A program made the position numbers and the translations under genes. A stretch of 64,000 bases of DNA from Aquirhabdus parva (lineage in GTDB: Bacteria; Pseudomonadota; Gammaproteobacteria; Pseudomonadales; Moraxellaceae), in assembly GCF_003351745.1 (NCBI RefSeq), contig NZ_CP031222.1:1966207-2030206 (forward strand), given 5' to 3'. Under the pieces are notes generated by a model, which saw only the letters and a list, made by a program, of their open reading frames with translations, did not search any database and was not told the origin of the DNA. Of this stretch, positions 8,446 through 18,346 are shown piece after piece (within the stretch, counting starts at the first letter, position 1; each line of letters opens with the position of its first letter).

Positions 8446-9507
8446 TTATGCAACTCGGCAGGCCATCAATGCTTGTTCATATCGTTCCCAATCGACATCT
8501 GGCTGAGTAATAATTTCTAAGCGGTTATCATCATGCCCTGTATGACTGGTAAAGCTAATCTTGCCCGGAATCAAGTTGAGTGCCAGCCACTCGCCCCTCG
8601 CCTCTAGCGCATGGTTCTGCACATGCACTACGCCTTTAATTCTCAGCCACCCTTGCATCGATAGCAGCCATGTTAATAACTGATCGCGATTGAATTGCCA
8701 TTCTGCGGGTAATCGCCACCCACCCACAGATTGAGCCAATGCCTGCTCATGATAATGATAAGGTAACATAACCTCTTGTTCTTCTTGAGCAGTAGGATCA
8801 TTGATTAAGCTTGCGGTTTTTGGCGGAGCGAGATGCAGAAGCGAACGCCGAGTTTGACGATTTGCTCTGCGCGGCATATCAATGTCGTCGAGATCCAATT
8901 GTCCCTGATTTACCTTATAAATGACTGGTGCTATCGCATTTTTTTTGGCAAGATCATCCAGCATTTTTTTCAGTTGAGTCTGATCGGCATCAGACATTTG
9001 TGCATGGTGAGAAATACTCAGTACATCGGCCAGAGCCCATTGAGCTTGATAGGTTTCATGACTCGTTAATCGCTCATCAAGCAATCGAGTACCATCGACA
9101 ACACAAACGACTGCGCGAAGATCCAAAGCCCGAGACCAATGTGGTTCTGTTAATTGCTCAATCAGCTGTAGTGGATGACCTAAGCCTGTTGGTTCTATAA
9201 ATAAACGCGTGGGTTTGGCTTTGGTCAGTAACCGCGCTAAACCAACTTGCATGGGAAGCTGACTGGTACAGCACAAACAACCTCCGGCGACTTCATAAAT
9301 GGATACACCAGCCTCTGCTTCTAAGAGTGCGCCATCGAGCCCAATTTGCCCGAACTCATTGACCAATATCGCCCAATTTTCATCCGCAGGTTTTTGAGAG
9401 AGCAGATGCTTAAGCAATGTCGTTTTACCCGCGCCAAGAAAACCAGTGATTACATGCGTTGGGACGCGATCCGCAATCAATGATTGCACCGGGGAAATAC
9501 TTGTCAT
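8446..9507 (-). CDS. COG0523 (CobW/G3E) GTPase, metallochaperone-like
   Basis: This 353-residue G3E-family GTPase has Walker A GFLGAGKTT at residues 22-30 and the metal-binding CxCC motif GGCLCC at 75-80. The guanine-specificity motif appears to be YKVNQGQLD, and a CobW C-terminal domain covers about 265-350. Members such as ZigA/ZagA deliver zinc or other metals to client enzymes during metal limitation. I see no clear Zur site in the 209-base divergent region upstream. It converges with lnt and shares the terminator. The family is certain; the metal and client are unknown. Confidence 0.9.
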   Translation of the reverse strand: MTSISPVQSLIADRVPTHVITGFLGAGKTTLLKHLLSQKPADENWAILVNEFGQIGLDGALLEAEAGVSIYEVAGGCLCCTSQLPMQVGLARLLTKAKPTRLFIEPTGLGHPLQLIEQLTEPHWSRALDLRAVVCVVDGTRLLDERLTSHETYQAQWALADVLSISHHAQMSDADQTQLKKMLDDLAKKNAIAPVIYKVNQGQLDLDDIDMPRRANRQTRRSLLHLAPPKTASLINDPTAQEEQEVMLPYHYHEQALAQSVGGWRLPAEWQFNRDQLLTWLLSMQGWLRIKGVVHVQNHALEARGEWLALNLIPGKISFTSHTGHDDNRLEIITQPDVDWERYEQALMACRVA

Positions 9508-9716
9508 GATGATTTAAAACTCCGCAGAAGAAAGTCATTGTAAGCATTTTATGGTTGCAAAGCATCTGATTGGAATCATCCTCGGTGTGGATAAACCACA
9601 AACTATTAAGTTAAACTAATAAGTAATAGTATTTAATCGATATTTAATTCATCAATCAATTAACTTAATATGCTCTCAACGACACGCAAGCCCAGCTTGC
9701 ACTTTAGGAGCAGATC

Positions 9717-10439
9717 ATGAGTTATGTCATACATAAAAGTGAAAATCGTGGTCAGGCAGACCATGGCTGGCTAAAGGCCAAACACAGCTTTTCGTTTTCA
9801 AGCTGGCAGGATCCACGTTATATGGGCGTATCCGCACTTCGTGTGATCAATGAAGACCGCGTGGCTGCACATCGTGGTTTTGGTATGCACTCGCATGACA
9901 ATATGGAAATTCTGACTTGCGTCTTGTCAGGAAAACTAACCCATAAAGACAGCATGGGCAACATTGGTCATATCGCAGCGGGTGATTGGCAATTGATGAG
10001 TGCAGGAACTGGTGTCACGCACAGTGAAATGAATGAAGGCGATGTACCTGTTCACTTACTGCAAATTTGGTTGTTTCCCAACATTAAAAACCCTGAGCCG
10101 ACTTATCAGGAGCTGGCTCTTAATGTAAAAGAACAGCCGAATCAATGGCATCTCATTGTTGCTCCAACAGACAATCATCTAGCTAACTTTAAAGGCATGG
10201 TTATTCGTCAAGATGCTCGAATCTTGTCTACTTTTCTACAAACTGGACATGAATTAGTTTTGGACTCAGAGAAAAAAACCAGTTATGTTCACGTAGTCAG
10301 TGGAAATATTCGCATTAGCAATGGTACAGAAGAGCAAATTGCTTCTGAGGGTGATGCGATCATTTTTGACAATAGTACTCCTTCTAGCACAGTGATTGCA
10401 GATACTGATGCACAGCTCATTTGGTTTGATCTTCCATAA
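9717..10439 (+). CDS. Pirin family protein (short, YhaK-like)
   Basis: This 240-residue bicupin has the iron-binding set His58, His60, His102 and Glu104 in GMHSHDNMEIL and GVTHSEMN. The short length and the opening HGWLKAKHSFSFSSW fit the YhaK/YhhW type. Some pirins have quercetin 2,3-dioxygenase activity and others sense redox state through iron. The start ATG follows TAGGAG by six bases. A DoxX gene follows 46 bases later with its own ribosome-binding site, and pirin-DoxX neighbours are common in proteobacteria, so an operon linked to oxidative or electrophile stress is likely. Confidence 0.9.
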   Translation: MSYVIHKSENRGQADHGWLKAKHSFSFSSWQDPRYMGVSALRVINEDRVAAHRGFGMHSHDNMEILTCVLSGKLTHKDSMGNIGHIAAGDWQLMSAGTGVTHSEMNEGDVPVHLLQIWLFPNIKNPEPTYQELALNVKEQPNQWHLIVAPTDNHLANFKGMVIRQDARILSTFLQTGHELVLDSEKKTSYVHVVSGNIRISNGTEEQIASEGDAIIFDNSTPSSTVIADTDAQLIWFDLP

Positions 10440-10485
10440 CTTTTGATGTCACACAAAGCAATATTTTATTTTTTGGAGAAGCACA

Positions 10486-10899
10486 ATGTTAAGCCCTAAT
10501 CAAATTGTAGAACGTGTTTTAAGTAACCCTGCTCTGGCGGGTATCACATCGGTACTGATGCGTGCCATGCTTGCCTTTATGTTTATTGTGTCAGGCTGGG
10601 GCAAAATTACCGGTTATGACGGAACAGCTGCTTATATGGCCTCTCAAGGTGTCCCAGGTGCGCTGCTTCCTTTAGTGATCCTGACTGAACTTGGTGGCGG
10701 AATTGCAATCCTGATTGGTTTTCAAACACGTTTCGTCGCGTTTTTATTAGCTGGTTTTACGGTCTTGACAGCACTGCTTTTTCACGATGGAAGTGACATG
10801 AATAGTCACCTCATGTTCATGAAAAACATTGCCATCGCAGGTGGTTTCCTATCCCTCATGCTATTTGGTGCAGGTCGCTATAGCGTTGATCGTAAATAA
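10486..10899 (+). CDS. DoxX family membrane protein
   Basis: This 137-residue protein has four predicted membrane helices. The conserved patch AFMFIVSGWGKITGYDGT is near residues 25-45 and GFQTRFVAFLLAGFTVLTALLFH near 85-107. DoxX/YqjF proteins are small quinone-linked or stress-related inner-membrane proteins with no settled reaction. GGAG precedes the ATG by seven bases. It is the second gene after pirin and is followed directly by a strong terminator. Confidence 0.87.
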   Translation: MLSPNQIVERVLSNPALAGITSVLMRAMLAFMFIVSGWGKITGYDGTAAYMASQGVPGALLPLVILTELGGGIAILIGFQTRFVAFLLAGFTVLTALLFHDGSDMNSHLMFMKNIAIAGGFLSLMLFGAGRYSVDRK

Positions 10900-10911
10900 A
10901 TTCAGTCAAAT

Positions 10912-10942
10912 AAAAAAACGCCTATTGAATAGGCGTTTTTTT
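10912..10942. terminator. Bidirectional terminator between doxX and gspG
   Basis: The near-perfect hairpin has arms ACGCCTATT and AATAGGCGT, flanked by seven A on one side and seven T on the other. It can stop transcription from both convergent genes. Confidence 0.88.
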
Positions 10943-10961
10943 ATGCTGGAATCATACAACA

Positions 10962-11411
10962 TCAATGCTGATAATGAAGATCCGCATCATCGCCTTCACC
11001 ACCATCTTTACCATCAGCACCAAAAGAGTAAAGATCGTAAGGATTCCCATCGTTACCTGGCGCGATATATTGTAAATCATTATCCCAAGCATCTTGAGGC
11101 ACTTTTCCACCTTCGATGTATGGTTCTCTCCACACTTTGACATTCGCAGGTTTGTGGACCAATGCATCTAGGCCTTCTTGCGTTGTAGGGAAACGATTGT
11201 TATCGAGATAAAATGACTTAAGAGCGCCAGCCGTATTCGATAAAGTAATTTTGGTGACTTTCACTTTAGAGCTAGACAATTGGCCAAAAAGCTTGGGGAC
11301 AACTAATCCACCCAGGATACCCAAAATCACAATCACAACCATGACTTCAATCAATGTAAATCCTGATTGAGATTTACGCTTTATCCCTGTTACGTTACGT
11401 TGAATATTCAT
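10962..11411 (-). CDS. gspG: Type II secretion major pseudopilin GspG
   Basis: This 149-residue pseudopilin has a prepilin cleavage site at Gly17/Phe18 (SQSG then FTLIEVMVV) and Glu at position +5. The usual N-terminal hydrophobic helix follows, then the conserved GspG body with YLDNNRFPTTQEGLDAL and a C-terminal acidic region (DGKDGGEGDDADL) where GspG binds calcium. It forms the pseudopilus that pushes folded exoproteins through the outer-membrane secretin. gspF lies 76 bases upstream on the same strand. No other T2SS gene is in the window, so the system is split, as known for Acinetobacter. Confidence 0.95.
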   Translation of the reverse strand: MNIQRNVTGIKRKSQSGFTLIEVMVVIVILGILGGLVVPKLFGQLSSSKVKVTKITLSNTAGALKSFYLDNNRFPTTQEGLDALVHKPANVKVWREPYIEGGKVPQDAWDNDLQYIAPGNDGNPYDLYSFGADGKDGGEGDDADLHYQH

Positions 11412-11487
11412 TTAAAACCTTTATCAATAAGCTTAATAATAAAACGGTGAATCAGTATCTAATTGCTGGATTCAAGCATATCTGATG

Positions 11488-12699
11488 TTATTTAACCAGA
11501 CTATTCATGTTTATAATCGGCATCATGACTGCCAATACAATCATCAAAACAATACCAGCCATAAAAATCAGCATCAATGGCTCAAGTAATGAGAGCAATG
11601 TTGAGATCAGCGTACTGACCTCGCGATCTTGCATGGTTGCTGCACGAGCCAGCATATTTTCCATTTCACCGGACGTTTCACCACTGCGAATCATTTGCAC
11701 CATCATCGGCGGGAAAAAACCTGAGCGCTCAAGCTGTGTTGCCAAGGCCCCCCCTTCCGTGACTTTTTCTGCAGCCAAAAGAATCGCATCACGAATAATC
11801 CAATTACTGGACACTGCGGCACCAATCCGCAACCCATCCACCAACGGCACACCAGACTGCGATAAAATGGATAATGTGCTCGCAAATCGTGCTGAATTGA
11901 TACCTCGGCTCAACTTCCCAAAGAGTGGCATGCGCAGTACGAAGCGATCTAACGCATAGCGCCCCGTTTCAGTACGAATAAAGCGCGTGAATAAATAGCC
12001 GCCGCCTACGATAGCCACTACCATAAAGGGCCAAGCCGCTTTAATAAAACCACTGGCTCCCATCAGCATCCGCGTCAATAATGGCAATGCTTGATCTGAA
12101 TGCTCAAATACTTTAACGATGTTAGGAACGACAAAAGTCATTAACCCCATGACTATCGCAAACGACATTAACATCAACAGGATAGGATAAATTAAAGCCC
12201 CTTGGATCTTTTTCTGCATCGCAAAACGATTTTCGGTGTAATCCGCTAATTGATTCAGGATGAGATCCAAATGACCCGACTTCTCCCCTGCAGCAATCGT
12301 TGCAATATACAAGGCTGGAAAATTACCGGACATACGCAGGGCTTGGGCTAAGGAATGCCCTTCCATGACTTTAGAACGTACCGACAAAATAAGGCTTTGT
12401 ACATGCGGCTTATCTCCCTGACGGGCAACCGCACGTAATGTTTCTTCAAGGGGAATACCCGCAGCAATCAGTACTGAAAGTTGACGGGTCAAAAGCGCAA
12501 GTTCATAAGCACTTAAACCTCGTTGAAACCACTTCTTACCCATCGCGGCAGTTTTGGTTTCTTCTACCGGCTCAACCTGAACAGGCATCCACGTTTTATC
12601 ACGTAATTGCTGACGGATTTGGCGTGCAGAATCTCCTTCAAGCACACCTTTGTGCTGTTTGCCTGTGGCGTCAATAGCGGTAAACTGATAAGCAGGCAT
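11488..12699 (-). CDS. gspF: Type II secretion inner-membrane platform protein GspF
   Basis: This 403-residue member of the PilC/GspF family has two homologous T2SSF domains (about 70-190 and 270-395) with three membrane helices, ending VLAVMMPIINMNSLVK. GspF is the central platform component that couples the GspE ATPase to the pseudopilus. ATG at 12699 was chosen over a GTG immediately before it. There is little Shine-Dalgarno sequence. It is co-oriented with gspG and probably co-transcribed. Confidence 0.94.
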   Translation of the reverse strand: MPAYQFTAIDATGKQHKGVLEGDSARQIRQQLRDKTWMPVQVEPVEETKTAAMGKKWFQRGLSAYELALLTRQLSVLIAAGIPLEETLRAVARQGDKPHVQSLILSVRSKVMEGHSLAQALRMSGNFPALYIATIAAGEKSGHLDLILNQLADYTENRFAMQKKIQGALIYPILLMLMSFAIVMGLMTFVVPNIVKVFEHSDQALPLLTRMLMGASGFIKAAWPFMVVAIVGGGYLFTRFIRTETGRYALDRFVLRMPLFGKLSRGINSARFASTLSILSQSGVPLVDGLRIGAAVSSNWIIRDAILLAAEKVTEGGALATQLERSGFFPPMMVQMIRSGETSGEMENMLARAATMQDREVSTLISTLLSLLEPLMLIFMAGIVLMIVLAVMMPIINMNSLVK

Positions 12700-12863
12700 C
12701 ACATTGACTCAATTAAAAAATTTAAAGATATAGAATAATGAACTGAATAATTATCAACAGTTTGAACCAGAATGTGAAGACACTTTTATAGCACTCCTGT
12801 AATCATAAACACGTCACGTGAGGATATGATGAAAAAGCGCGATTAAAACTTAGAAATATTCGC

Positions 12864-13499
<636 letters not shown>

Positions 13500-13654
13500 T
13501 CATAATGAACCCAATGTTGTCAATTTATTCATAGAGTTATTACACATTCACTATTAACAGCATACAGTGGCACGTCTTGAGATAGCATCACTTGCTTATG
13601 CTATCCTGTATTATTGATATTTAATCATGTAATCATTGTTTATTCATATCGCGA

Positions 13655-13689
13655 TAGTTTAGTTATTTTTAGTCCGGACCACTAAACTA
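13655..13689. promoter_or_regulatory. Inverted repeat upstream of yihY
   Basis: Arms TAGTTTAGT (13655-13663) and ACTAAACTA (13681-13689) flank a 17-base spacer that contains the palindrome TCCGGA. It ends 23 bases before the yihY start. A second inverted repeat, GATAGCAT/ATGCTATC, lies at 13581-13605. Either could be an operator or an mRNA leader hairpin; no regulator is evident. Confidence 0.35.
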
Positions 13690-13712
13690 AAATTGCTCGA
13701 TATGATCTAGGT

Positions 13713-15020
13713 ATGCCTATGTATAAAATAATAGAAAAACTGCCCTTTTATCAAAGTCAGTGGTTTCAATTTCTCGTTTTTTTATTAACACGCTACGAGA
13801 AAGATAATTGTCGGGATCGTGCTGCCGCATTGACCTACACCACCATGTTGTCATTAATTCCCATGCTAACCGTTTTTGTCGTTGTTTTATCATCTATCCC
13901 GGCTTTTGCGCCTGCATTAAATAAAATTCAAGGGACGCTCTACGGTTATTTATTACCCGAATCAAGCTCAACAATCACACAGTATCTCAATGAATTTTCA
14001 GAAAAATCAGCCAATTTAACTATTATTGGTATTATATTCTTATTCGTCACCTCCATTATGATGCTTTCAAGTATCGAAGAAGCTTTTAATAAGATATGGC
14101 GAGTGAGCAACCTCCGTGGCGGCGCAATTGGATTGATGCGTTACTGGATGGTCATTTCATTGGGTCCCTTATTTATGGGGGCGGCTTTTGCGTTGTCATC
14201 GGCAATCACGTCTATCGATCTACTGAACAGTAATTTTGCTGGATACTCCATCGACTGGTCAGTCTGGCTCAAATTGACGGCGCTTGCGCTAACATTATTC
14301 GCGTTTACATTCATGTACTGGATGATTCCTAACCGTAAAGTTCCTGTTCGTAACGCAGTGCTTGCTGGTATTTTCGCAGGTTTGCTCTTTGTACTTCTTA
14401 AAATGGTCTTTGGCTTTTTTATGAAGAACTTTACCAGCTACCAACTTATTTATGGTGCATTTGCCGCACTTCCTGTCTTTTTATTATGGATATACTTGTC
14501 ATGGAACATCGTTCTACTCGGCGTTGAGATGAGCTATGCATTAACAATGTTTCGCTATTCAGATCATCTGCCTCGCCACCCTCTTCTCTCTTTACTGTAT
14601 ATTTTACATCTATTTTACGTGAGCCAAAAAACTGGGGCTGTCGTTACAGAAGCGAACATGATGTCTTTACTTGGCAAAGGCGAAGTTGAAATATGGCCAG
14701 AGTTTATCGAACTCTTACAGAAACAGAATTTGGTCAGAAAGACCGATCAAGGCGACTATGTACTCTGTCGTAATTTAGACCAAGTTGATTTCTGGTCATT
14801 CTATCAAACTCTACCCTACCCATTGCCGCGCCTCGAAGAGCTTGAGAACTGCAATGCACATATGGCCTCAGGCGACGAGTGGAGCATGCGGATCGTTCCC
14901 TATTTGACAGAATCCAATACTTTTTTGGCTCATCATCTCAGCATCCCTCTGTCTCAGCTCCTTGAGGTTGAGTCTTTAAATTCAACCACATCAAAAGAAG
15001 CAAAAGCGATGACATTGTAA
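13713..15020 (+). CDS. YihY/BrkB family inner-membrane protein
   Basis: This 435-residue protein has six predicted membrane helices in residues 30-260, with the family patch DNCRDRAAALTYTTMLSLIPMLTVF at the N-terminus. A soluble C-terminal region of about 150 residues follows, in which LLGKGEVEIWPEFIELLQKQNLVRKTDQGDYVL looks like a winged helix. The family was once annotated as ribonuclease BN, an attribution since withdrawn; YihY-type proteins are now linked to envelope lipid homeostasis and anionic lipid transport. ATG at 13713 follows CTAGGT. The gene converges on lpxA and shares a terminator. Confidence 0.87.
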   Translation: MPMYKIIEKLPFYQSQWFQFLVFLLTRYEKDNCRDRAAALTYTTMLSLIPMLTVFVVVLSSIPAFAPALNKIQGTLYGYLLPESSSTITQYLNEFSEKSANLTIIGIIFLFVTSIMMLSSIEEAFNKIWRVSNLRGGAIGLMRYWMVISLGPLFMGAAFALSSAITSIDLLNSNFAGYSIDWSVWLKLTALALTLFAFTFMYWMIPNRKVPVRNAVLAGIFAGLLFVLLKMVFGFFMKNFTSYQLIYGAFAALPVFLLWIYLSWNIVLLGVEMSYALTMFRYSDHLPRHPLLSLLYILHLFYVSQKTGAVVTEANMMSLLGKGEVEIWPEFIELLQKQNLVRKTDQGDYVLCRNLDQVDFWSFYQTLPYPLPRLEELENCNAHMASGDEWSMRIVPYLTESNTFLAHHLSIPLSQLLEVESLNSTTSKEAKAMTL

Positions 15021-15043
15021 GCAACTGATCAGTACAGCATGCA

Positions 15044-15085
15044 TAAAAAAGGGCAATCAACTTAGCTTTGATTGCCCTTTTTATT
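15044..15085. terminator. Bidirectional terminator between yihY and lpxA
   Basis: The arms AAAGGGCAATCAA (15048-15060) and TTGATTGCCCTTT (15068-15080) pair over 13 bases around a seven-base loop. A-rich and T-rich flanks allow it to work in both directions. Confidence 0.9.
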
Positions 15086-15094
15086 TAATATCTG

Positions 15095-15979
15095 TTACCG
15101 AGTAATACCACGATCTGAACGGATCAATGAATCTATCAGCAACTGTACTTCCGGATGCTTAGGCAGAATATCTCGAGTAAGCTCAATAATAGCCTGCTCT
15201 TTGGTTAAACCCTGACGATAAACAACTTTAAAGGCTTGTTTTAAAGCTGTAATCGTTTCAGACGGCCAACCACGGCGACGCATCCCTTCAAAATTCATAC
15301 CGTGCGCTTTCGCAGGATTACCCGAAACCATGACATAGGCCGGAACGTCTTTTAGAATAAGACTTGCGCCACCTACCATCGAATATGAATCTAAGCGACA
15401 AAACTGATGTATACCGGAGTTACCACCAACAATCACGGTATCACCAATTTTAACGTGACCCGCAATGCCAACATTATTTGCAAATACACAATGACTGCCA
15501 ATAACACAATCATGAGCCACATGCGTATTCACCATCAGGAGATTGTGATTCCCGATTTTAGTTAAGCCTTCATCTTGTGTCGTACCACGATGAATGGTGC
15601 ATGACTCACGAATGACATTGTCATCACCGATCTCGAGCCAAGTTTCTTCACCCTGATATTTCAAATCCTGACAATCTTCACCGATGGTCGCGAATTGAAA
15701 AATACGATTCCGAGCCCCAATGCGCGTCCAACGACTAATAACAACATGAGGACCGATTACGCAACCGGCATCAATCGTAACCTGAGGTCCAACAATACTG
15801 TATGGACCGATACTCACTGATGGATCAATTTGCGCAGTCGGATCAATAATGGCAGTCGGATGGATAAAAGGATGGCTTGTTGTGTCAATGCTCATTGTCG
15901 TCTTAGCGTGATTAGTCCTGCGAACTTGCGTTCGAGTGTTTGGAGCCAAATCGTTTGCCTGACCTGACGCAAGGCTCAT
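15095..15979 (-). CDS. lpxA: UDP-N-acetylglucosamine O-acyltransferase LpxA
   Basis: This is the first enzyme of lipid A synthesis, a cytoplasmic trimer built of hexapeptide repeats. Repeats fill residues 40-210; the catalytic base is His156 in THVAHDC (equivalent to E. coli His125). The C-terminal helical domain ends [15 protein letters not shown]. The start at 15979 overlaps the fabZ stop as ATGA and has TGGAG eight bases upstream. Family length (about 262 residues) instead points to the ATG at 15895 (266 residues), which has a poor ribosome-binding site. The longer form adds 28 polar residues. lpxB does not follow, unlike in E. coli; the gene ends the block. Confidence 0.95.
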   Translation of the reverse strand: MSLASGQANDLAPNTRTQVRRTNHAKTTMSIDTTSHPFIHPTAIIDPTAQIDPSVSIGPYSIVGPQVTIDAGCVIGPHVVISRWTRIGARNRIFQFATIGEDCQDLKYQGEETWLEIGDDNVIRESCTIHRGTTQDEGLTKIGNHNLLMVNTHVAHDCVIGSHCVFANNVGIAGHVKIGDTVIVGGNSGIHQFCRLDSYSMVGGASLILKDVPAYVMVSGNPAKAHGMNFEGMRRRGWPSETITALKQAFKVVYRQGLTKEQAIIELTRDILPKHPEVQLLIDSLIRSDRGITR

Positions 15980-16452
15980 TTCACAATCTCCATATATTGT
16001 TCAATAACCAAAATTTCTGCACTGGCAGCAAGCTCATCACCAACTCTAGCCTGACATGCAAACTTGTATATTTTTTGTTTTGAAGTCAATATTGTAGCAC
16101 TTAATGTCAATGTATCACCGGGAACGACTCGACGCTTAAAGCGTAACTTGTCTACACCTGCAAATAAATACATATAACCATCAACAGGTCGTTTTCCTTC
16201 AGTAATGAAACCCAATATGCCAGAAATCTGAGCCATCGCTTCTAAAATCATAACACCAGGCATAATGGGAGTTTCAGGAAAATGTCCTTGAAAAAACTGT
16301 TCATTAATCGTAACGTTTTTGATACCAACAATTGATTTTCCTGCTTCGACGGATAAAACACGATCCACTAACAGGAAAGGATAACGTTGAGGCAAAAACT
16401 CCCGAATTTCTTCAATGTGCATCGGAATATTGACTGAAAAAGGTAGACTCAT
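15976..16452 (-). CDS. fabZ: 3-hydroxyacyl-[acyl-carrier-protein] dehydratase FabZ
   Basis: This 158-residue hot-dog-fold enzyme dehydrates 3-hydroxyacyl-ACP in fatty acid elongation and competes with LpxA/LpxD for hydroxyacyl-ACP. Catalytic His57 ([13 protein letters not shown]) and Glu71 (ILEAMAQ) are present. ATG at 16452 is used; an internal ATG at 16422 would remove ten residues and fit E. coli length about equally well. It overlaps lpxA by four bases. A 231-base gap separates it from lpxD, so it may have its own promoter. Confidence 0.95.
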   Translation of the reverse strand: MSLPFSVNIPMHIEEIREFLPQRYPFLLVDRVLSVEAGKSIVGIKNVTINEQFFQGHFPETPIMPGVMILEAMAQISGILGFITEGKRPVDGYMYLFAGVDKLRFKRRVVPGDTLTLSATILTSKQKIYKFACQARVGDELAASAEILVIEQYMEIVK

Positions 16453-16619
16453 AAAAACAAACTTCTGGGCTATGTCTACTTATTCTGCATGCTATTTAGA
16501 ACATTTTTGGCCTAAAACGACAAGCTATGCTATAAAAATACAACGCAATAGACATGAAGTACTAGATATTTAATATTCAACCAACAATATCAGATCAGTA
16601 GGACTTGAGTAAAGTTTTT

Positions 16620-16658
16620 AACAAGTATTTGATATGGCTTTGCTTTTCTATACTTGTT
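16620..16658. other. Hairpin in the lpxD-fabZ gap
   Basis: Arms AACAAGTAT (16620-16628) and ATACTTGTT (16650-16658) form a nine-base inverted repeat around a 21-base spacer, just after the lpxD stop. There is no clear T-tract on the minus strand, so it is more likely an mRNA-processing or protective hairpin than a strong terminator. Confidence 0.35.
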
Positions 16659-16683
16659 GCTCATCAACAGGCTCAAGATGTAA

Positions 16684-17766
16684 CTATTGATTACCAAGTT
16701 GTAATTCTAACCTTTCCAGCGCCAGTTGCAAACCTTTGATTTGCGCCGCCATCTCCCCTAGATGTCGAACTCTGACCGCACTTTTGCGCCAATCTGCTGT
16801 TTTTTCAAATGCTGAACCGGAGGAATAACTCCCCGACTCTTTAATTGAGCGTGTGATCATACTCATGGCTGTAATATGAACGCGATCTGTAATTTCAAGA
16901 TGCCCAGCTACACCAACCAATCCACCCAAAATACAATGCGAACCGATTGTTGTACTTCCCGCCACACCCGTTCCTGCAGCAAGGGCGGTATGAGCACCAA
17001 TTTTCACATTGTGTGCAATTTGTACTTGATTATCAATGATCACACCATCAGCGATAATCGTATCATCAAGCGCACCACGATCTATCGTGGTATTAGCTCC
17101 GATACGAACATCATCGCCAATCACCACACGACCCAGTTGCACAATCCGGTGCCAACGACCTTCTGCAGTTGCAAAGCCAAAGCCCTCAGCACCAATCACT
17201 GCACCCGCATGTATACGCGTGCGTTGACCGAGAATACAGCCATGATGAATCGTTACACCGTGACCTAACCAACATTTGGCACCGATCACACAGCTCCGAC
17301 CAACATGCACCGATGAGATGAGTACTGCACCATCACCAATTTGTGCATGATCTTCAACAACAACAAATGGGCCAATCGAAACGTTTTCACCAATTGTGGC
17401 AAGTGGAGAAATCACCGCCGTAGGATGAATTGCAACTTCAACCGCATTAAACGGGTCAAACAGATGGGTTAATTGAGCAAAAACATAATAGGGATCAGAA
17501 ACAACAATAGCAGAACCCGCAAAAGCCTCGCGGTCTGCTTCAGTCAAAATCATGGCGCCCGCGCCTGTTGTTTGCAATTGACCACGATATTGAGAATTCG
17601 CTAAAAAACTCAATTGAGTTGGGCCCGCTTGTGACAACGAGGCAAGTCCAGTAATGACTAGATTTTCATCACCAGAGACGACGGCAAGCGTAGATAATGG
17701 AAAAGCACCCTCAGCAATACGCTGATTCAGGTGCTTAACAATTTCACCAAGTGTCAATGACGACAT
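16684..17766 (-). CDS. lpxD: UDP-3-O-(3-hydroxyacyl)glucosamine N-acyltransferase LpxD
   Basis: This 360-residue enzyme is the third step of lipid A synthesis. An N-terminal uridine-binding domain (1-110, with QLSFLANSQYRGQL) is followed by a left-handed beta-helix of hexapeptide repeats (113-300). The putative catalytic His252 lies in QIAHNVKIG, and a C-terminal helix (MAAQIKGLQLALERLELQL) completes the trimer. The ATG follows the skp stop directly as TAAATG, so translation is coupled. It uses hydroxyacyl-ACP, as LpxA does. Confidence 0.96.
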   Translation of the reverse strand: MSSLTLGEIVKHLNQRIAEGAFPLSTLAVVSGDENLVITGLASLSQAGPTQLSFLANSQYRGQLQTTGAGAMILTEADREAFAGSAIVVSDPYYVFAQLTHLFDPFNAVEVAIHPTAVISPLATIGENVSIGPFVVVEDHAQIGDGAVLISSVHVGRSCVIGAKCWLGHGVTIHHGCILGQRTRIHAGAVIGAEGFGFATAEGRWHRIVQLGRVVIGDDVRIGANTTIDRGALDDTIIADGVIIDNQVQIAHNVKIGAHTALAAGTGVAGSTTIGSHCILGGLVGVAGHLEITDRVHITAMSMITRSIKESGSYSSGSAFEKTADWRKSAVRVRHLGEMAAQIKGLQLALERLELQLGNQ

Positions 17767-18270
17767 TTATTTCGCTGCATTCAAACGGTCAGTGATTTTT
17801 TTAGTGAGGTCCGCAGTTGGAGCAGCCCAGATCACATATTTCTTCTCAACGATAACGTCGTAATTCCCTTCTTTACGCAAGTCTTCGATAATGCCTTCAA
17901 GCTTGGGCATTAATGTTTTCAGCATATTGGATTGGGCTTCTTCAATACGACGTTGTACGCCTTCAGCAGTACTGTTGTATTCATTCAATTTAGACTGCGC
18001 TTGAGTTTGCAACGCTTGTTTGTCTTTATCACTCATTACAGAGCCGTCTTTTTGAAAACGCTCTTGAAAACCTGTGATTTCTTTACGCAACTGCTCTAAG
18101 CGATCGCGTTGGCTTTTCAAACTTGTATTGAGTCCTTCAATGGTTTGTTTCGCCACATTGGATGCCAAAACTGCGGCTTGTGAATCAGCAACAGCCACGT
18201 TATTCGCATGAGCCAATGGTGAAAGGACCATGGCCGCTGCAAGACCTAAACCTGTGAATAATGAACGCAT
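17767..18270 (-). CDS. skp: Periplasmic chaperone Skp/OmpH
   Basis: This 167-residue protein has a signal peptide (MRSLFTGLGLAAAMVLSPLAHA, cleaved before NNV). The body is a long coiled coil of about residues 40-125 with heptad Leu/Gln/Lys spacing, as in Skp tentacles. Skp holds unfolded outer-membrane proteins in the periplasm and passes them to BamA, encoded just upstream. AAGGAG lies eight bases before the ATG. The next gene, lpxD, is directly coupled. Confidence 0.93.
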   Translation of the reverse strand: MRSLFTGLGLAAAMVLSPLAHANNVAVADSQAAVLASNVAKQTIEGLNTSLKSQRDRLEQLRKEITGFQERFQKDGSVMSDKDKQALQTQAQSKLNEYNSTAEGVQRRIEEAQSNMLKTLMPKLEGIIEDLRKEGNYDVIVEKKYVIWAAPTADLTKKITDRLNAAK

Positions 18271-18346
18271 TATGTTTCTCCTTGTACATAAAATATAGCT
18301 AACGCAAAAGCGATTAACGTAAAGTAAAAAAACTTAAACTCGAAGA

